Origin: Isoetes taiwanensis | Taxonomy: Eukaryota > Streptophyta > Lycopodiopsida > Isoetales > Isoetaceae | NCBI GenBank assembly: GCA_021234155.1 | Contig: JAJEKV010000028.1 | Span: 6,269,637-6,333,636 of the forward strand | Length of the DNA stretch: 64,000 nucleotides | Reading direction: 5' to 3' | Shown: one piece after another, positions 33,255-45,360 of the stretch | How the letters are laid out: each line of letters starts with the position of its first letter | Position numbering within the stretch: the stretch's first letter is position 1 | Notes under the pieces: model-generated | Database searches by the model: none | Told to the model about the DNA's origin: nothing | Seen by the model: the letters and a program-made list of their open reading frames with translations, nothing else | Made by a program: the position numbers and the translations under genes

Positions 33255-33500
33255 AGAACAAAATAAAACCATTGGTTAATGCAAATGGGTTCAAACCATT
33301 GGTTAATGTAAATGGGTGCAAACCATTGGTTAATGTAAATGGGTGCAAACCATTGGTTAATAAAATCATTGGTTAATGCAAATGGTTAATGCAAATGAGT
33401 TAATATCATTGGTTAATATCATTGGTTAATCAAAATAAAACTATTGGTTAATATCATTGGTTAATCAAAATAAAACCATTGGTTAATGCAAATGGGTTTG
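33255..33500. repeat. AACCATTGGTTAATG minisatellite
   Basis: AACCATTGGTTAATG(T/C)AAATGGGT(G/T)C is repeated, with a 26-bp unit in the first part and shorter units later, about ten times. Non-coding, inside the DNA transposon between its two genes. AACCATTGGTT is itself palindromic. Confidence 0.8.
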
Positions 33501-33821
33501 GTTAATTTTATGCTTATCTAAATCTAATGGTCATCTAAGTCTATGATTATCCACTTCAATGGTGGAAATTCAATGGTATCAGAATCGATCCAATGATCTT
33601 AAATTTAATTTTCAGCCATAACATCAATGATCTCACATAACATCAACAAGGTGGATATATAAATATATTGATTCAGTAACCCGTATACAAAATTGAACCA
33701 AGTACAAAATTGGAGGATGCTTAGCAGACAAAATTGCATCCCATCTTCAATAACTTAAATCACTTCATAGGTATGATAGCATATTAGAAGATTAGAAGTT
33801 CCCACAGTCAGAAGATACAAC

Positions 33822-34559
33822 TTAATTTTTTTCCTTTTTAAACCTTTGCAGCATATATGCCTCTGCAAGAGTCAGTCCATTTTCCTCCTCATTGTCTGGA
33901 GAAGAAATAACATCTTCCTTTTGGACAATGTCGTTGCTTTTAACTGATATAAAAAAGGAAACACATCAGAAAACATAATCAAACAACCAGCAACCACATG
34001 TTCTGTGACTTACCAATGTTCAACATTTCAAAGACCAAAGATCATGAACATCAGCTCCATCATGAACATCAGCAACATGAACATCAGCACCAGGCAAATC
34101 CTTCATCAGGTTTCTTGGCATAATTGTTGGCTCCTTAAGGTCTGCTGCTACTGAAACAACTTTAAAGAGAAAGATTTAAAGTCAGCAGCTTAACTATCTA
34201 AGTAATGAAGGTCAAACATACAATACCTTTGGATTTGCTACTGAGTGGACTGCCAAAAGCTTCTTCACCTTCATCAGCACATAGTCCATCCATTAAGAAT
34301 TGCATGTTGATGTCTTTCACAGCTGAAGAAGAACAAACAATATCAACATAATATGAGACAATAATGGCATCACAATATGAAAACACTCACCTTTATTTAC
34401 TACATGTTTGGGAGACTTTGGGCTCTGTTCACGCTCTGTTCACGCTCTGTTCTAGCAACCGGCAACTGCAAATAAAATGGAAAAGCTTTAAATTCAATCT
34501 CTGTAATAAATCAGAGCGAAAAAACTCAACATTGTTACCTGTTTCGAAGCTGGCTCCAT
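33822..34559 (-). pseudogene. Accessory gene of the TIR element
   Basis: It reads from ATG 34559 (MEPASKQ, exon 34559-34539, donor GTAAC), through an exon near 34465-34390 with a tandem 11-bp duplication (CTCTGTTCACG) that breaks the frame, an exon near 34322-34230 (VKDINMQFLMDGLCADEGEEAFGS...), to a last exon ending SPDNEEENGLTLAEAYMLQRFKKEKN at the stop 33822-33824. The small acidic protein with a basic end is unrecognised. Position opposite the transposase suggests a second element-encoded protein. Splice sites are consensus, but the 11-bp duplication should disrupt it. Confidence 0.4.
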
Positions 34560-34879
34560 CACTTGAATTAGACGGAACGAAAAAGAGCTTGAAGAGCGAA
34601 AAAGAGCTTCAAAGGGCGCACTGTTCCGGCAGAGCCAAAGAGCTTGAAGTTTCGAAAAATTTGGGAAGCTTGGGAGGAATCGGACCCCAAATCATTTGGC
34701 GCGCATTCCGGAGCTCGTAAGCCCCCTTCATCATGACCGTCGCCAGACTTCATTACGCCCGTCGCCAGACTTCATTACACCCGTACGGCCCGTCTCGCGA
34801 AAAAAAGCAGCGCTCATATAAGGTGCTTACGACGTGCTGATATTTCGCTTTTTTGTACACCACCAATAAAAAATGACCC

Positions 34880-36010
34880 TTCCACATTGCCTCATACCTC
34901 AGCAAAAAATCACAGACAGCTGCAAACTGCGGGCGCAGACATTGCAATGGAGCTCACGGAGGAATAAGAGGTGCATAAAGACAAGGTGGACAAATCTACC
35001 ATGAGAAAGGAGACCCGCACAAAGGTTCAATTAACAAACTTGGGCCGACAGGTGTATAGCCGGTACTCGAGTTTAGCACCAAACTGCTCGTGCACCCGAT
35101 TGGGAACCTGCAAAGAGCTGGAAACAAATCCAGGTGATGGTTAAGACAGTACTGCTAGGAGTGCAGACTTGAGAGAAGAGATATAGTCCTCGACATCCAA
35201 GTTTCTCAAAAAGGAACTGGCTACAAGCAATGCGTCTCTGGCATTGAGACCCGCATGCAACTGTCTGAGAAAGCCTCCACTTAGTGCAGTATGAAGGGAA
35301 ATATGACAAATTGAGCCTTGCTGACCTACAAGCCCATCTGGACACCTTGTCAACCAGCATTGACACCACGGCATGCGACAAGGAACATTTCGAGCAGGAA
35401 ACGAAAGCAGCTATATCCCACCTTCTATCAGAGTTGTCTGCCATTGTTCAAAGGGTTTTCCATGCAACCATCGAAGAAAATCGGTTGCGACGTTAACACA
35501 TCCAGACCCTCCAGGATATGGTCGCCACTCTGGAGACAACATGGTATCTTATGGACATAGAGGTTGTCGCCAGACTTCAAAGATTAGAACAAGGCTTTAC
35601 TCATGCAATGCAAAGCTCTGCTACGCAATGCAATAGCCCAACAAGGGAAGGAACTTCATGATGATGCTCATAGTAGCTGCATCAGGGCATGCATGAAATA
35701 TAATGGCAGGAGGTGATGCATCAGCAAGCATTAGGTTCTCAGATCCCAGGTGTTGCAAGCCTAGCCTACTGCAGCTGATGCCCAGGATCACTCGCCTGCA
35801 ATGGACCAACCTAGACAAGCAAATACTACTCAAGAATATGCTCCTACAACTTTCACATTGCCTCATACCTCAGCAAGGCATCACAGATTGCCCCAAACTG
35901 CGGGCGCAGACATTGCAATGGAGCTCACGGAGCAACAAGAGTGGCAACGCTTGTTGCTCCCTGAGTGGTCCGAGGCCTTCTCGAAGTAGCAAGAGAGAAC
36001 CTCGCTGACC
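34880..36010 (+). repeat. Gag-like repeat: end of copy A and copy B
   Basis: 34880-34975 completes copy A (CACATTGCCTCATACCTCAGC..., GGGCGCAGACATTGCAATGG). Copy B starts at 34978 with AAGACAAGGTGGACAAATC and runs to about 36000 without the DNA transposon. It encodes LSLADLQAHLDTLSTSIDT and EHFEQETKAAISHL. The two copies are adjacent and in the same orientation, so they are a tandem pair. No LTRs or pol were found. Confidence 0.6.
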
Positions 36011-36045
36011 GGCTCCAGACTATTATCCTTCCAGGATGAAGGTTC

Positions 36046-37900
36046 ATGCTCCGGTGCCCATTCTCAGAGCAACTCACCTTGGTATTCAGCATCTGGATAG
36101 GCACGTATCAAGAAATTCATGGTACCAGATACATTGTTGGGAGATGCTATACTCCACCAGGGGGTGAAGTTGAAGGGCACGTTGTTGTATGTAGACCATC
36201 ATCTCAACTCGCAGCAACAGGAATCCCATCAATAACAGCTAACTTGCGTCAAGAAGATGGAGGTGCCGCTACTTTGGTCCAAGGGAAGGGGCAGGGTTTC
36301 TGCCCACCCCACTTCAAAGGCCGCAGATGTAGCATAGAGAGGCATTGCAGGGATGCTACCACTAGCTCTGCTACTGCTGCAACCCCGCGGGGTGCTGCCA
36401 CTGTCGCTGTTGCTGCTTCAGATGTTGATGCTAATACAATCCCTTAGGTACTGCTACTTCTTTTGCTGCTGCTAGTCCTGGGAGGCTGTCCCTCTGCTGG
36501 TAATATTGCAATTCTAGGAGGGAGTCTAGGGGATTTTTATTTGGAGGGTTTTTTTGAAGATGGCTGAGAGGGTTTCGTAGAAGAATCTTCCTAAGAATAT
36601 TCTGATATGGCAGGATGAAATCTTTCCTAATCTTGAAAACTGACAACACGCCACTCTCTAGTACAAAATTGGAAGCTATTTCCTAGTCATTTAACATCCA
36701 CCATTCAAAAATGAGCAAAATTCACCATTGAAGCAAGAAACAAGAATCTCACAATTATTTGCAGCCATTATAAACTAAACTTTCTTTCACAAACCAAGTT
36801 TGATGGAGTCTCGCCAGAAAGAGAAAGGATTCAAATTGTGGATAAGAAGTGTCAATAGTGAATTTCCCCGTATAAACACAGAAAGCATTCACACACAAGA
36901 CCATGGAAAAGGTGAATTCCCCAAGTGAATTTCGGAAGTTCTATAAATCCATGGAGGCATTGATTGAGGCCCACAAATACTTTTGAATATCGAGGCATTT
37001 GTGATTAAACATGCCACCCCTTAAGATTTCGTAAGTAACATTCATTTTATTAGTTTTTCATTTTGGACCTTAGAATTCAAAATCATGACCCCCTTCCTTT
37101 GCCAAAATACAAAGACGCCTCCAATGCCTAACCAACTCTAATGGCTTTTACATAAACTTGTTGTCCATTTGAAAACAAAATTGCCACCTCAATGGTTCAA
37201 TGAGATCTTGCCATCGTACACGACACAGGCAAATGGAGTGCTAATCCTTTGTATTAAAGTACCAACATGGTCCTCTTCCCACTAGACTATGCTCCTTATG
37301 AGCTTCACACTTTGTATTTACAGTGATGTTTTCAAGTATATGATATTTTCAACTTCATCTTTTCGTTGGCCTTTAGTTTCTAGAGTATTATTCAACATTG
37401 GCTGCATGAGCAGATGATATGGAACATCCAAAATATAAGAAGCACAATATCGTGGTTATATTTCAACTTTTTATTCCATTACGAAAATACCGATGGCGCA
37501 AAATCATAGCTCTTGAATTTACCAAGACACTCAAATATGGACACCACATGTTAGAGGCATTACATTGCATGTTTGGATTCAAGACAACATTGTTCACTCA
37601 TGGTATTTTTATAGAATAGAATAGAATAGAATAGAATTGTTTTTATCGTCCACGGAGACCAATCGGCCTCGCACTTTGTAGGAAGATATTATTATCCTAC
37701 GTGTATGACCTTTATAGAAGCACGTATCATTTAAAAAGGGGCATTGATGTTGTAACCATTTAAAACACACATACTTTCTTAGTGTTAATTCGAAAGGAAT
37801 AAATAAAGTAAATGCTTTCGAGAAGGACGTTGAGAATGACAAGAATACCAAATAAGAAAAAGTTTTATTAGAAAATAGGGTGCCTCTTCTTTTTCACTTG
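36046..37900. other. AT-rich intergenic stretch
   Basis: A 133-aa frame (36046-36447) continues from copy B with an Ala/Thr-rich end but no family. A GAATA microsatellite is at 37615-37636. No other gene or repeat is clear. Confidence 0.45.
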
Positions 37901-37912
37901 AATGCATGTTTT

Positions 37913-38345
37913 TCTCAACGGAATTTTTTTTTTGGCAGAAGAGCGTGTTTGCGACAATCTTTCCAGACCCAGTGCGCCGGCGCGCATGCTCTAAACAGGT
38001 ACTAAATATTTTTCAAATTTGTAACTTTCTCTGATTTCTCTGATCTTTCCGGCGCTCATGCTCAGTAACAAATACTATGTCTCAACGGATTTTTTTTCTG
38101 GCCAGACTTTGAACTAGGTGTTTCCAGACGTAGTGCGCCGGCGCACACTACAACTGTCAAATATCTTTCAATCTTTGTCCTTTGTCTCAATGGAATTTAT
38201 TCTTGACAAAAGAAGTGCGCAAGCTACAATCTTTCTAGATGTAGTGCACCGGTGCACACACTCTGAAAACAGGTAAAAATTACTTTTCAAACTCTGTTTG
38301 TTAGCTATGTTCTTGTTACTTCATAGCCTGTGCGTTGGCGCATGC
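37913..38345. repeat. GC palindrome family 3 in ~110-165-bp diverged repeats
   Basis: Units begin TCTCAACGGAATTTTT (37913, 38079, 38187) and hold a core: GTGCGCCGGCGCGC (37972-37985), GTGCGCCGGCGCAC (38133-38146), GTGCACCGGTGCAC (38244-38257), and GTGCGTTGGCGCAT (38330-38343) in a last partial unit. The third core differs from the second by a paired change that keeps the palindrome. Flanks are AT-rich and diverged. Confidence 0.8.
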
Positions 38346-38349
38346 CATT

Positions 38350-39690
38350 GATAACAGTAAATGTTCATACTGATTTTATCTGGTTCTTGCCAGAATGTTG
38401 CCGGGTTGTTAATTCGTGTTTTCTGAAGTAATAACATTCCTTGCATCTCATACACTTGATTATTTTGTTTCATGTTTTATTTTGCATCATGAGAAGCTCC
38501 TTTTGCATCAGCTGAATTACCTTGGTCCTCACACTATTGAAGAAGACATAAAGTTGCTTGTACATCTAGTGTTCTAAAGAGCAGTGACGAGGTGGAAGAA
38601 TTGCTATTGGTCGCTAGGAAGGCACAAAAGAACGTAATGCCTCGTGTATCTTTGACATTAAGCCAAGTAATGTATCTGAATTCATCTTCCAAACAATGTA
38701 TCTGAGTTCATCTTGCAATGATGGCCTTGTTTTGTTATATTGTGGCCCTCACCATATGCTTTGTCGTTTTTCTTTTATGCTTTTCTTTTATTTGCACATT
38801 TGAGGTCCTAACGTTGAATATCTCTTGTTTCTTGTGTCAAGACTTCATTTGAAATGCAACAAGTTAATTTCTAGCCTTTGTTTCATACAACATGATCTTA
38901 CTTTTTGTTTTTCTATTCTAGGATCTGCTTGAATTTCCAAAACAACATAACTATATAAAACTTATTCGCCCACTCAGGAAATAATCAATTTTTTTAAAAA
39001 ACTTTTGACAGCTTCTTGCAAATATAAAGTCAAAATGGTGCGAACCCGTTGTTGAATATGCAAGTATTTGTAGAAAAAGGCATTGATTCTGTGTGCAGGT
39101 GCAAATTACCTTGAACTTCAATACTTTGTACAACAAATGCTCTGATAGACATTGGAGAGTCAACTCCAAACAAGTGAACCAACGAAAATCTAGAATATTT
39201 TGTCTATAAATCATTTATATACAAGGAAGCCCTCTAAACCCTTCCCAAAAAACCCTCCAAAAATTTGCACTCGGGAGTCTACATCCGCCACCCCCAGAGA
39301 GAAATTGTGATTGCCTATGATCACCTGGAATAGTCAAGGCTTTCTATAGCAAGAGGGAGATAGTTTGCACTACATAGCTAGGATATGGATTCCAATCTTC
39401 CTTATGGAAACCTGAGAACATGATGGTCATAGGATATTGGATCTGCCAGGCTATCAACACTATCCGTTGTTCAATAAGTGCATAGACAAGCGAGGACATG
39501 GTGGAATTTGAACTACCTTGGCACCTTTAGTCACCCTCTATGAGACATACATACATAATCGTTATGGGTATGAGCGCAAAATTGTTGTGGAGATCTCCTT
39601 TTGTGGTAGCTTGTTATTTCTCGTATATTGATTCAAACTTCTATTACTGCCACTCAGACGTACATATGCTGGACTCCCCGATCTATATGA
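38350..39690. other. AT-rich intergenic stretch
   Basis: No open frame with recognisable content and no clear repeat. Frames here are short on both strands. Confidence 0.5.
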
Positions 39691-39699
39691 TGATATACA

Positions 39700-40560
39700 G
39701 TGACACAAATAGCTGGGGCATCTGATGCCACTTGGAGACTTCAATCCATGCACTAGATTAGAACACTCGACAAAGTTTGACCCCCTGGCTGAGGATATAT
39801 TACAGCTTTGTTTGATAGAGGCTTCTTGGCCGCGTACATCGGATAACAGAGCACATCCAATCATGCACTATGGCAGGTAGTTTCAGATGTGCAATTTCTT
39901 TGACTTGGTTATCTGCAATGGTTCCACACAGTGGCCATCCTCCTTGACTTCATGTTGACGAGAGAACCAGGCGAAGCAGCTACAACGCAGTTGATTACAT
40001 GCTCGTGGGTGAGCAGGATTTGCACCTTGTAACACATCTGTAGGTCGGCACAAATAATAGAGATGAAGAGATAGCCTATTCAGTTACCGTGCCCAGATAC
40101 GCTTCGCTTGCCTTAGCTGCACTTGGACTAGCAAGAATTTTGCAGGTCCCCATATATCTTACAACAGTAGACTATCCAATTGATCAATGTAATGTCAAGA
40201 GATGCTCTGGGAGATCTTAGCCATGAAGGCCATCACATGCGGCAAGCTTTCCTCAAAACCGGTGGTTTGATGCTGAATATAAAGAACCTGAATGCTTGCT
40301 TCAATCGGTTACTGATCCTATTTTGTGATAAACGATCAAACAATACAACACTTTTTTCATATGCAAGAAGGCCCAGTATGCGAGAAATGTTATACCTCTC
40401 TGACCGTCACCCCAAGACATTATGGAGAAGAATACTACAGAAGCCTCTGCAGCATACAAAGAACATTTCGTCTACGGTATGCTCGAAATTTGACCGAAAG
40501 TACCCCCACAAATGGACCTACTACTAGTAATCACAGATGCAGTGTCGCTCAGGCCTTGTA
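39700..40560 (+). pseudogene. Endonuclease / non-LTR retroelement relic
   Basis: Frames broken by many stops read LGDFNPCTRLEHSTKFDPL near 39729-39785 (compare GDFNAR of exo-endonuclease domains), NFFDLVICNGSTQWPSS near 39893-39945, and in another frame AVDYMLVGEQDLHLVTH near 39988-40038 (compare S-x-V-D-Y-x-L). WFDAEYKEPECL follows in the frame after 40260. The order matches the end of a LINE-type endonuclease and the linker to RT. It is heavily decayed. Confidence 0.45.
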
Positions 40561-40599
40561 GTGTCTCGCCAATGGCAAGGATTTGCCCTGGATAAAACA

Positions 40600-41518
40600 C
40601 ACCTGAGAAGTGTCACCTTGTATATGCATATCCCAAAATGATTCAGGGGGCATTGGAGAGGAAGATAAGCCATATGATCAGATTTTGCAGGTTGCATTAG
40701 AATTTATGACAAGGTCAATAATTCCAACTCTTTTGAGCGCTTCTATTCAAGATAATCTGTATACAATTAGCTCTTGATTTCTAATTGCCACAGTGGGAGA
40801 AAAATAGATTCAAACCCTTGTCCATGGATTTCTATCGGCTCATATCGATTTTTCCTTTTGTTTTCAAGTGTTTGATCACTTTTTAGGGTTATGCATGTGT
40901 ATCTTTGCAAATTCGGGAGCAAGTAGTCAAGTTGTCAAAATCTAGAATCTCTTGCCTCATTCTACAAAGTTGTAATCACCTTGGAATGAGGCAACCTACT
41001 TTACAATGTCTCCTCTGTGGGTGTAGAAAATGCTCCTCTTACATTGGGGAGTCAAGTTTCCTAAGTTATATCAAACCTCTACTTTCTCTAAACAATTATA
41101 AGAGTTGAAAGTCATGCAAGTTCATATGCAGTATTCCTCGAGCCGATGCCGCATCCGTGGTAGGGCAAAGCCTTTTGGGGCGTGTGTCGGAGATATGATT
41201 CAAGACCGGTCGATAACTGGTAGTCCCTGGGAAACTTCCCCTAAGCTTGATTTCGTCTTCTAAAAGCTTATGACCAAGCATGGATGTGCTTGACTCACAC
41301 CAGCTCTAAGAGTTGATGGGTGGCAAGAAGTAAATCATATCTATTCCACTCCGACTAATGTTATTTTTCATATGCAGTATTGGCCTATGAGATGTAGAAT
41401 TTACAATCCTTATAAGAAATTTATTGCTATGCCATTTGCTGCCACAGACATTTCTCTCTAACCAAAAATTGTAAAAGTTGAACCCAAAAACTCTCCCTTT
41501 AGAATGCAAAGGATAGAT
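40600..41518. other. Non-coding stretch
   Basis: Short frames only; nothing recognised. It ends at the 54-bp direct repeat that opens the next element. Confidence 0.5.
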
Positions 41519-42773
41519 ACACAAACTAATGCCATGGTCCACCAACCTAGACTTAACACCTATAGAGACATTCTTAAAACAAACAGAAATGTGCTAGGGA
41601 ACCGCCACCTTTGAGGGGTTTCCAAAGGAAACCCCGGTGGGCTCCTCCCACCGTAATTCCCCTGCTTCGGAAATTCCGTGCATCCCCTCCCCCCTTTTTT
41701 CCTCTCTCCTCTGTTTCGCGATGGCGGAGGTCCAGAGGTCTACTCCGGCGATCTTCGCGTAGGTCTTGGCGCTGGGCGCCAGATTTGGTTCTGAGGTGAT
41801 TAATGATGCTCCTCCAACTTCTGAATGAGTTTTGAGCGCGATTCTACTTAGTTTAGAACTGATTTTTTTTCTTTGTTCTTTATTTCTTCAAGATTCTAAA
41901 TTAGTTTGAAGGCTCGGCGAAATAAGGTAAAGATTTATCTTATTTTAACTTCTGCTTCAAATTTTTATACCTTCTAATGTTTTTTCTTTGTTTCTAGGTT
42001 CTGAGGCTTTCTAAGTTCCGAGTTCCAAGTTCTGAGGCTGTTGGACGAAGATTAAAGCAAGATCAAAGCAACATTTTCGAGTTCTTGCCAAGATTTCCGA
42101 GTTCTTGCAACGCTATTGGACGAGTTTTAGGTTCTATTGGACGAGTTTTAGGTTCTGGACGAACATTTCAACATTTGAAGGTAAATGTTATAAGGAGTAA
42201 ATTTTTTTTTTTTTTTCTATTCTTAAATGATATTATCTAACAATCTTTTTGTTGTTGCAGACTTGTTGCTCTTGCAGAAATGGTGGAAGCAAGGTTTATT
42301 GAACTCTTTTTAGTTCTTTATGTTGCTAGAGGGGTTTGTGATTCATGTTGCAGTTTCTCGTTTACAGTTGTCGAGGATCATCTTTTGGATGATAATGCTT
42401 TGGAAGAAGACGAGACTTCTGTTGCTGAGCATGTTATCCAGTCCACAGATCCGTTAGAGGTAGAAAACATGTTGAGGGATATAGAGAAGGAGCTGTTTGA
42501 TGTTTTGTGGAAATTAATATTTTGTGACACAACAAGAACGTCTGTAGTGGCGGCGCTGTAAGCGGCGCCGCCAGGAAACCCTTGCCTAAAAAATACCCAA
42601 AAAGAACTTTCATTGGAAATTCGAGGAATTTCCTAAAAAATACCCAAAAAGAACTTTCATTGGAAATTCGAGGAATTTCCAGGAAGCAGGGGTTTACGGT
42701 TGCATACCTTTAAAAAAAACACAAACTAATGCGATGGTCCACCAACCTAGACTTTAACACCTATATAGACATT
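41519..42773. mobile_element. Small non-autonomous element flanked by 54-bp direct repeats
   Basis: ACACAAACTAATGCCATGG... at 41519-41574 recurs almost exactly at 42719-42773. Between them an inverted pair is visible: ACCGTAATTCCCCTGCTTC..GGAAATTCC near 41650-41680 and its complement near 42672-42705. Inside are short gene-like pieces: MAEVQRSTPAIFA near 41720, and 42280-42561 with an acidic DDNALEEDETSV segment. There is also a 47-bp tandem repeat (CCTAAAAAATACCC at 42585 and 42632) and a GC-rich hairpin near 42549-42571. It could be a pack-type or foldback element; the superfamily is unknown. Confidence 0.45.
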
Positions 42774-42843
42774 TAATTTGCACAGTACTAGGCTAACATC
42801 AACTAATCGTCAAACACACAAACCTACCACAAGGAGCAAAATT

Positions 42844-43311
42844 TTAGCCTTTCCAAACCGTTAGATTCTCTCTGCCTTGCCGAAATTGGCCCCTAGAAGC
42901 CAATTTTGACCTATTTCTGTTTGTTTTCGAGACTGTAATTTTCCCTCTTGAGCTTGATTTTTCAGTCCACCATTTTTGTGCAGGGATCAATTTGTGTGCG
43001 GCTTCTGAATACATCATGGCACAGAAGAAACAAATCATGGCCAACTGGGGCGATGTAGAGAGAAAGACCAAGCAATGCATAACAAGAAATCTGGTCTGAA
43101 CTTCGTGATGATTCAGGAAGCAGCTTCCTGTGTGGAATCGGGAACACAGTGTTAGAACACAGTGCATGATGAAGGCGAGTAACCTGTCAGATGACACCGG
43201 ATATACAACAACAAGAAGGGCCCTGAACTGCTGTGCAAATTGGAAGTCTACAAATCGATGGAGATACGTTGTCTGAGACCCATGAGATATCGCTGTGGTA
43301 CTGACTGACAT
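42844..43311 (-). other. 155-aa open frame, unclear
   Basis: A long minus-strand frame between the small element and the germin-like gene. The predicted protein has hydrophobic Cys-rich stretches (FLVMHCLVFLSTSP, MICFFCAMMYSE) and no recognised family. The sequence could instead be transcribed non-coding DNA. It is listed only because the open frame is unusually long for this AT-rich region. Confidence 0.2.
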
Positions 43312-43776
43312 TACATGAAAATTAGCGCAGGCTAAGTTTGCACGACTGCCTGTGGGTCAAATTCTACAGATGAGACGGCGCACTCCCATCGTGGCTTATA
43401 ACTTACTTCATTCGTGGCACCTTCAAAGCCTTAGATTATCGATGCACATGTACATCCTTCTGACACCATAGCTACTGTTATCTTTCAATCAATGCTTATA
43501 GTTAGTTCATCCATCGAGTCAATGCTTTTCGTGTCAATATTTACACCTTCCAAACCAAGTTTCCACCACGTACACAATAAACTATAACAAAACCCCACCC
43601 ATCCATTATATGTCCTATATAAAAGACATACACTATCGACTTCACAACAAGATGGTGTTGAAAAACTATCGACTTGACAACCCGATGTTGTTGCAAAAGT
43701 CTCCTATTTCACGTCAGCCTTTAAATAATTTAAGGTAAAACCCCACAACTTTCGTGCAGGCGAAGTGTTCTTGCAG

Positions 43777-43783
43777 TATATAA
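43777..43783 (+). promoter_or_regulatory. TATA box of germin-like gene
   Basis: TATATAA lies 34 bp before the ATG at 43817, so transcription would start close to the coding region with a very short 5' leader. Confidence 0.55.
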
Positions 43784-43816
43784 ACACAACTAGAAAGAGC
43801 TACAACATCAAACCAA

Positions 43817-44684
43817 ATGGCGCTTTTGAATCTCATAAGCCTCTTGGTTTTACTAACTGCCTGCCTTGCCAATGCTGCAGATCCCGATCCATTGACAGAC
43901 ACCCCTGCTAACGTTACCAACTTTGTGCTTCGAGACCTTTTCACTAATGGGGATGTAAGCCATGACAGTGGAGGTGTTCGGGCAGCAATGAATACTAATA
44001 TTTTTCCAGGATACACGTAAATTCTGTTTTAAATGCTCTCGAATTTGCATGCATGTTTTGGAAAAAAAATGATAATGTGAGTAATTTTTCTAGGTCCCAA
44101 GGTATTACTTATGTAAGATTCAAGATGGTGCCATGTGGAGTTAACTTGCCCCACACACACCCGCGAGCCAGTGAGTTACTTACACTCATCTCTGGAGGAC
44201 CGCTGCAAGTGGGTTTTGTAGATACCTCAGGTCAGCTTCTATATCATTAAGCATAAAAATAGTAGACAAAATCTGATTTGATTCTCCTTATAGGGATGGC
44301 TCATTTAAACATTCTATATCCTGGTGATGTGACAATTTTTCCAAGGGGAATGATGCACTTTGAACTTAATGTGGGGAAGAAGACAGCACAATACATCTCT
44401 GCACTCAATAGCCAAAACCCTGGCACTCTGGTATTCACTATCATTTCATGCTTACACCAGTAGAAAATGGTACTAATTTAATACTTGGTGCTTGTCTGGA
44501 TATCTGGACTTACGGAGGAGCTCTATTCAAGATTCCCCAAAGAAGCGCAAGAGCAACCTCCCTCAATCAAACATTGAGCAATGTTATGGCAATTAACTCC
44601 ACCCTTTTTGCCTATGGTTCAGGGCTCAAGAAGACTAGTACTAGCGGATGTGTTCCTGGCAGAGACATCACTATTGACTTCTAA
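43817..44684 (+). CDS. Germin-like protein (cupin, apoplastic)
   Basis: Secreted cupin of the cell wall; family members bind Mn and show oxalate oxidase or superoxide dismutase activity, not predictable here. Exons: 43817-44016, 44094-44230, 44294-44430, with a further part to 44684. A signal peptide is clear (MALLNLISLLVLLTACLANA). Cupin box 1 reads VNLPHTHPRASELL, with the two His and Glu ligands, and box 2 reads GDVTIFPRGMMHFELN, with the third His. The first glycine of box 1 is Cys, and the usual N-terminal Cys after DPLQDF is missing. The last exon (ALFKIPQRSARATS...GRDITIDF) can be aligned to the family, but no canonical acceptor gives the right phase after NPGTL at 44430, so the final join, or the gene's integrity, is uncertain. 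Confidence 0.8.
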
Positions 44685-44689
44685 GGACA

Positions 44690-45360
44690 ATGATTTTCAT
44701 TAAAAAACTTGTTTTAGCGTTGTGTTCCTAATAATGATAGTAATAAGGGGAAGTATTTGCCCAAATAAATCATGATTTCTCTACGTGCTTCGTTAAATGG
44801 TAAAGAAATGAGTACTAGCAAACATTCTAGAAAGGATAATTAACCATCAATTAAACTAGGAGTATGTCTAATTTTGGGGAAAATACTATATTGCAAGTTT
44901 CTATGTCATGCTCCTTTGGCATCATCCGATTGGATATATGATGCATGCACCACATCAACATTGCCTATAGGGTCCCGCCCACATTGAATGCGACTTTGGG
45001 CGGCCTCAAACGCGGGACATAACTGTTCCATGACTATTGTACCACAACCACTAGAACAAACATCCCCACGCCTCTATAGAAGAAATTTTACATAGTAATT
45101 CACTTATCCCTTGGGACCTCCATAGATCTCATAGAGTTCTTCCTTATGGCTTGAGGTATTGTGGCTCTCACATTTCTACCTCGAGTCTTGTTTGGAGTCC
45201 ACGAGTCCAATACCTTTCAATATCTAGCCAAATATTCGGATGACTTGGATTTCTCCTCCACTTCTTTGTTCAGCAATCCAAACACAAGGCTCCCAAAAAT
45301 TAATTGTTATCAGTTTTTTCACAAACGTTTTTATATAAAACCACTATAATAAATTAATAG
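44690..45360. other. Intergenic stretch
   Basis: AT-rich 3' flank of the germin-like gene; no gene or repeat recognised. Confidence 0.5.

Larger units (their letters stand above)
28934..34879 (+). mobile_element. 5.9-kb TIR DNA transposon with two genes
   Basis: The left end GGGTGTTTTTTTATTGGTGG... (28934-28960) and right end (34853-34879) are 27-bp inverted repeats differing at two positions. They are flanked by TTCC on both sides (28930-28933 and 34880-34883), a 4-bp target duplication. Copy B near 35844-35856 (CAACTTTCACATTG) shows the nearly empty site. Inside are a plus-strand DDE transposase gene and a minus-strand accessory gene, both damaged. The superfamily is not assigned; the transposase resembles a Cys-rich DDE group common in animal and protist genomes. 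Confidence 0.8.

Noticed and set aside
33572-33590. Copia primer-binding site (TGGTATCAGA)
   Set aside because: The match stops after ten bases and there is no LTR end next to it, unlike the site at 23783.
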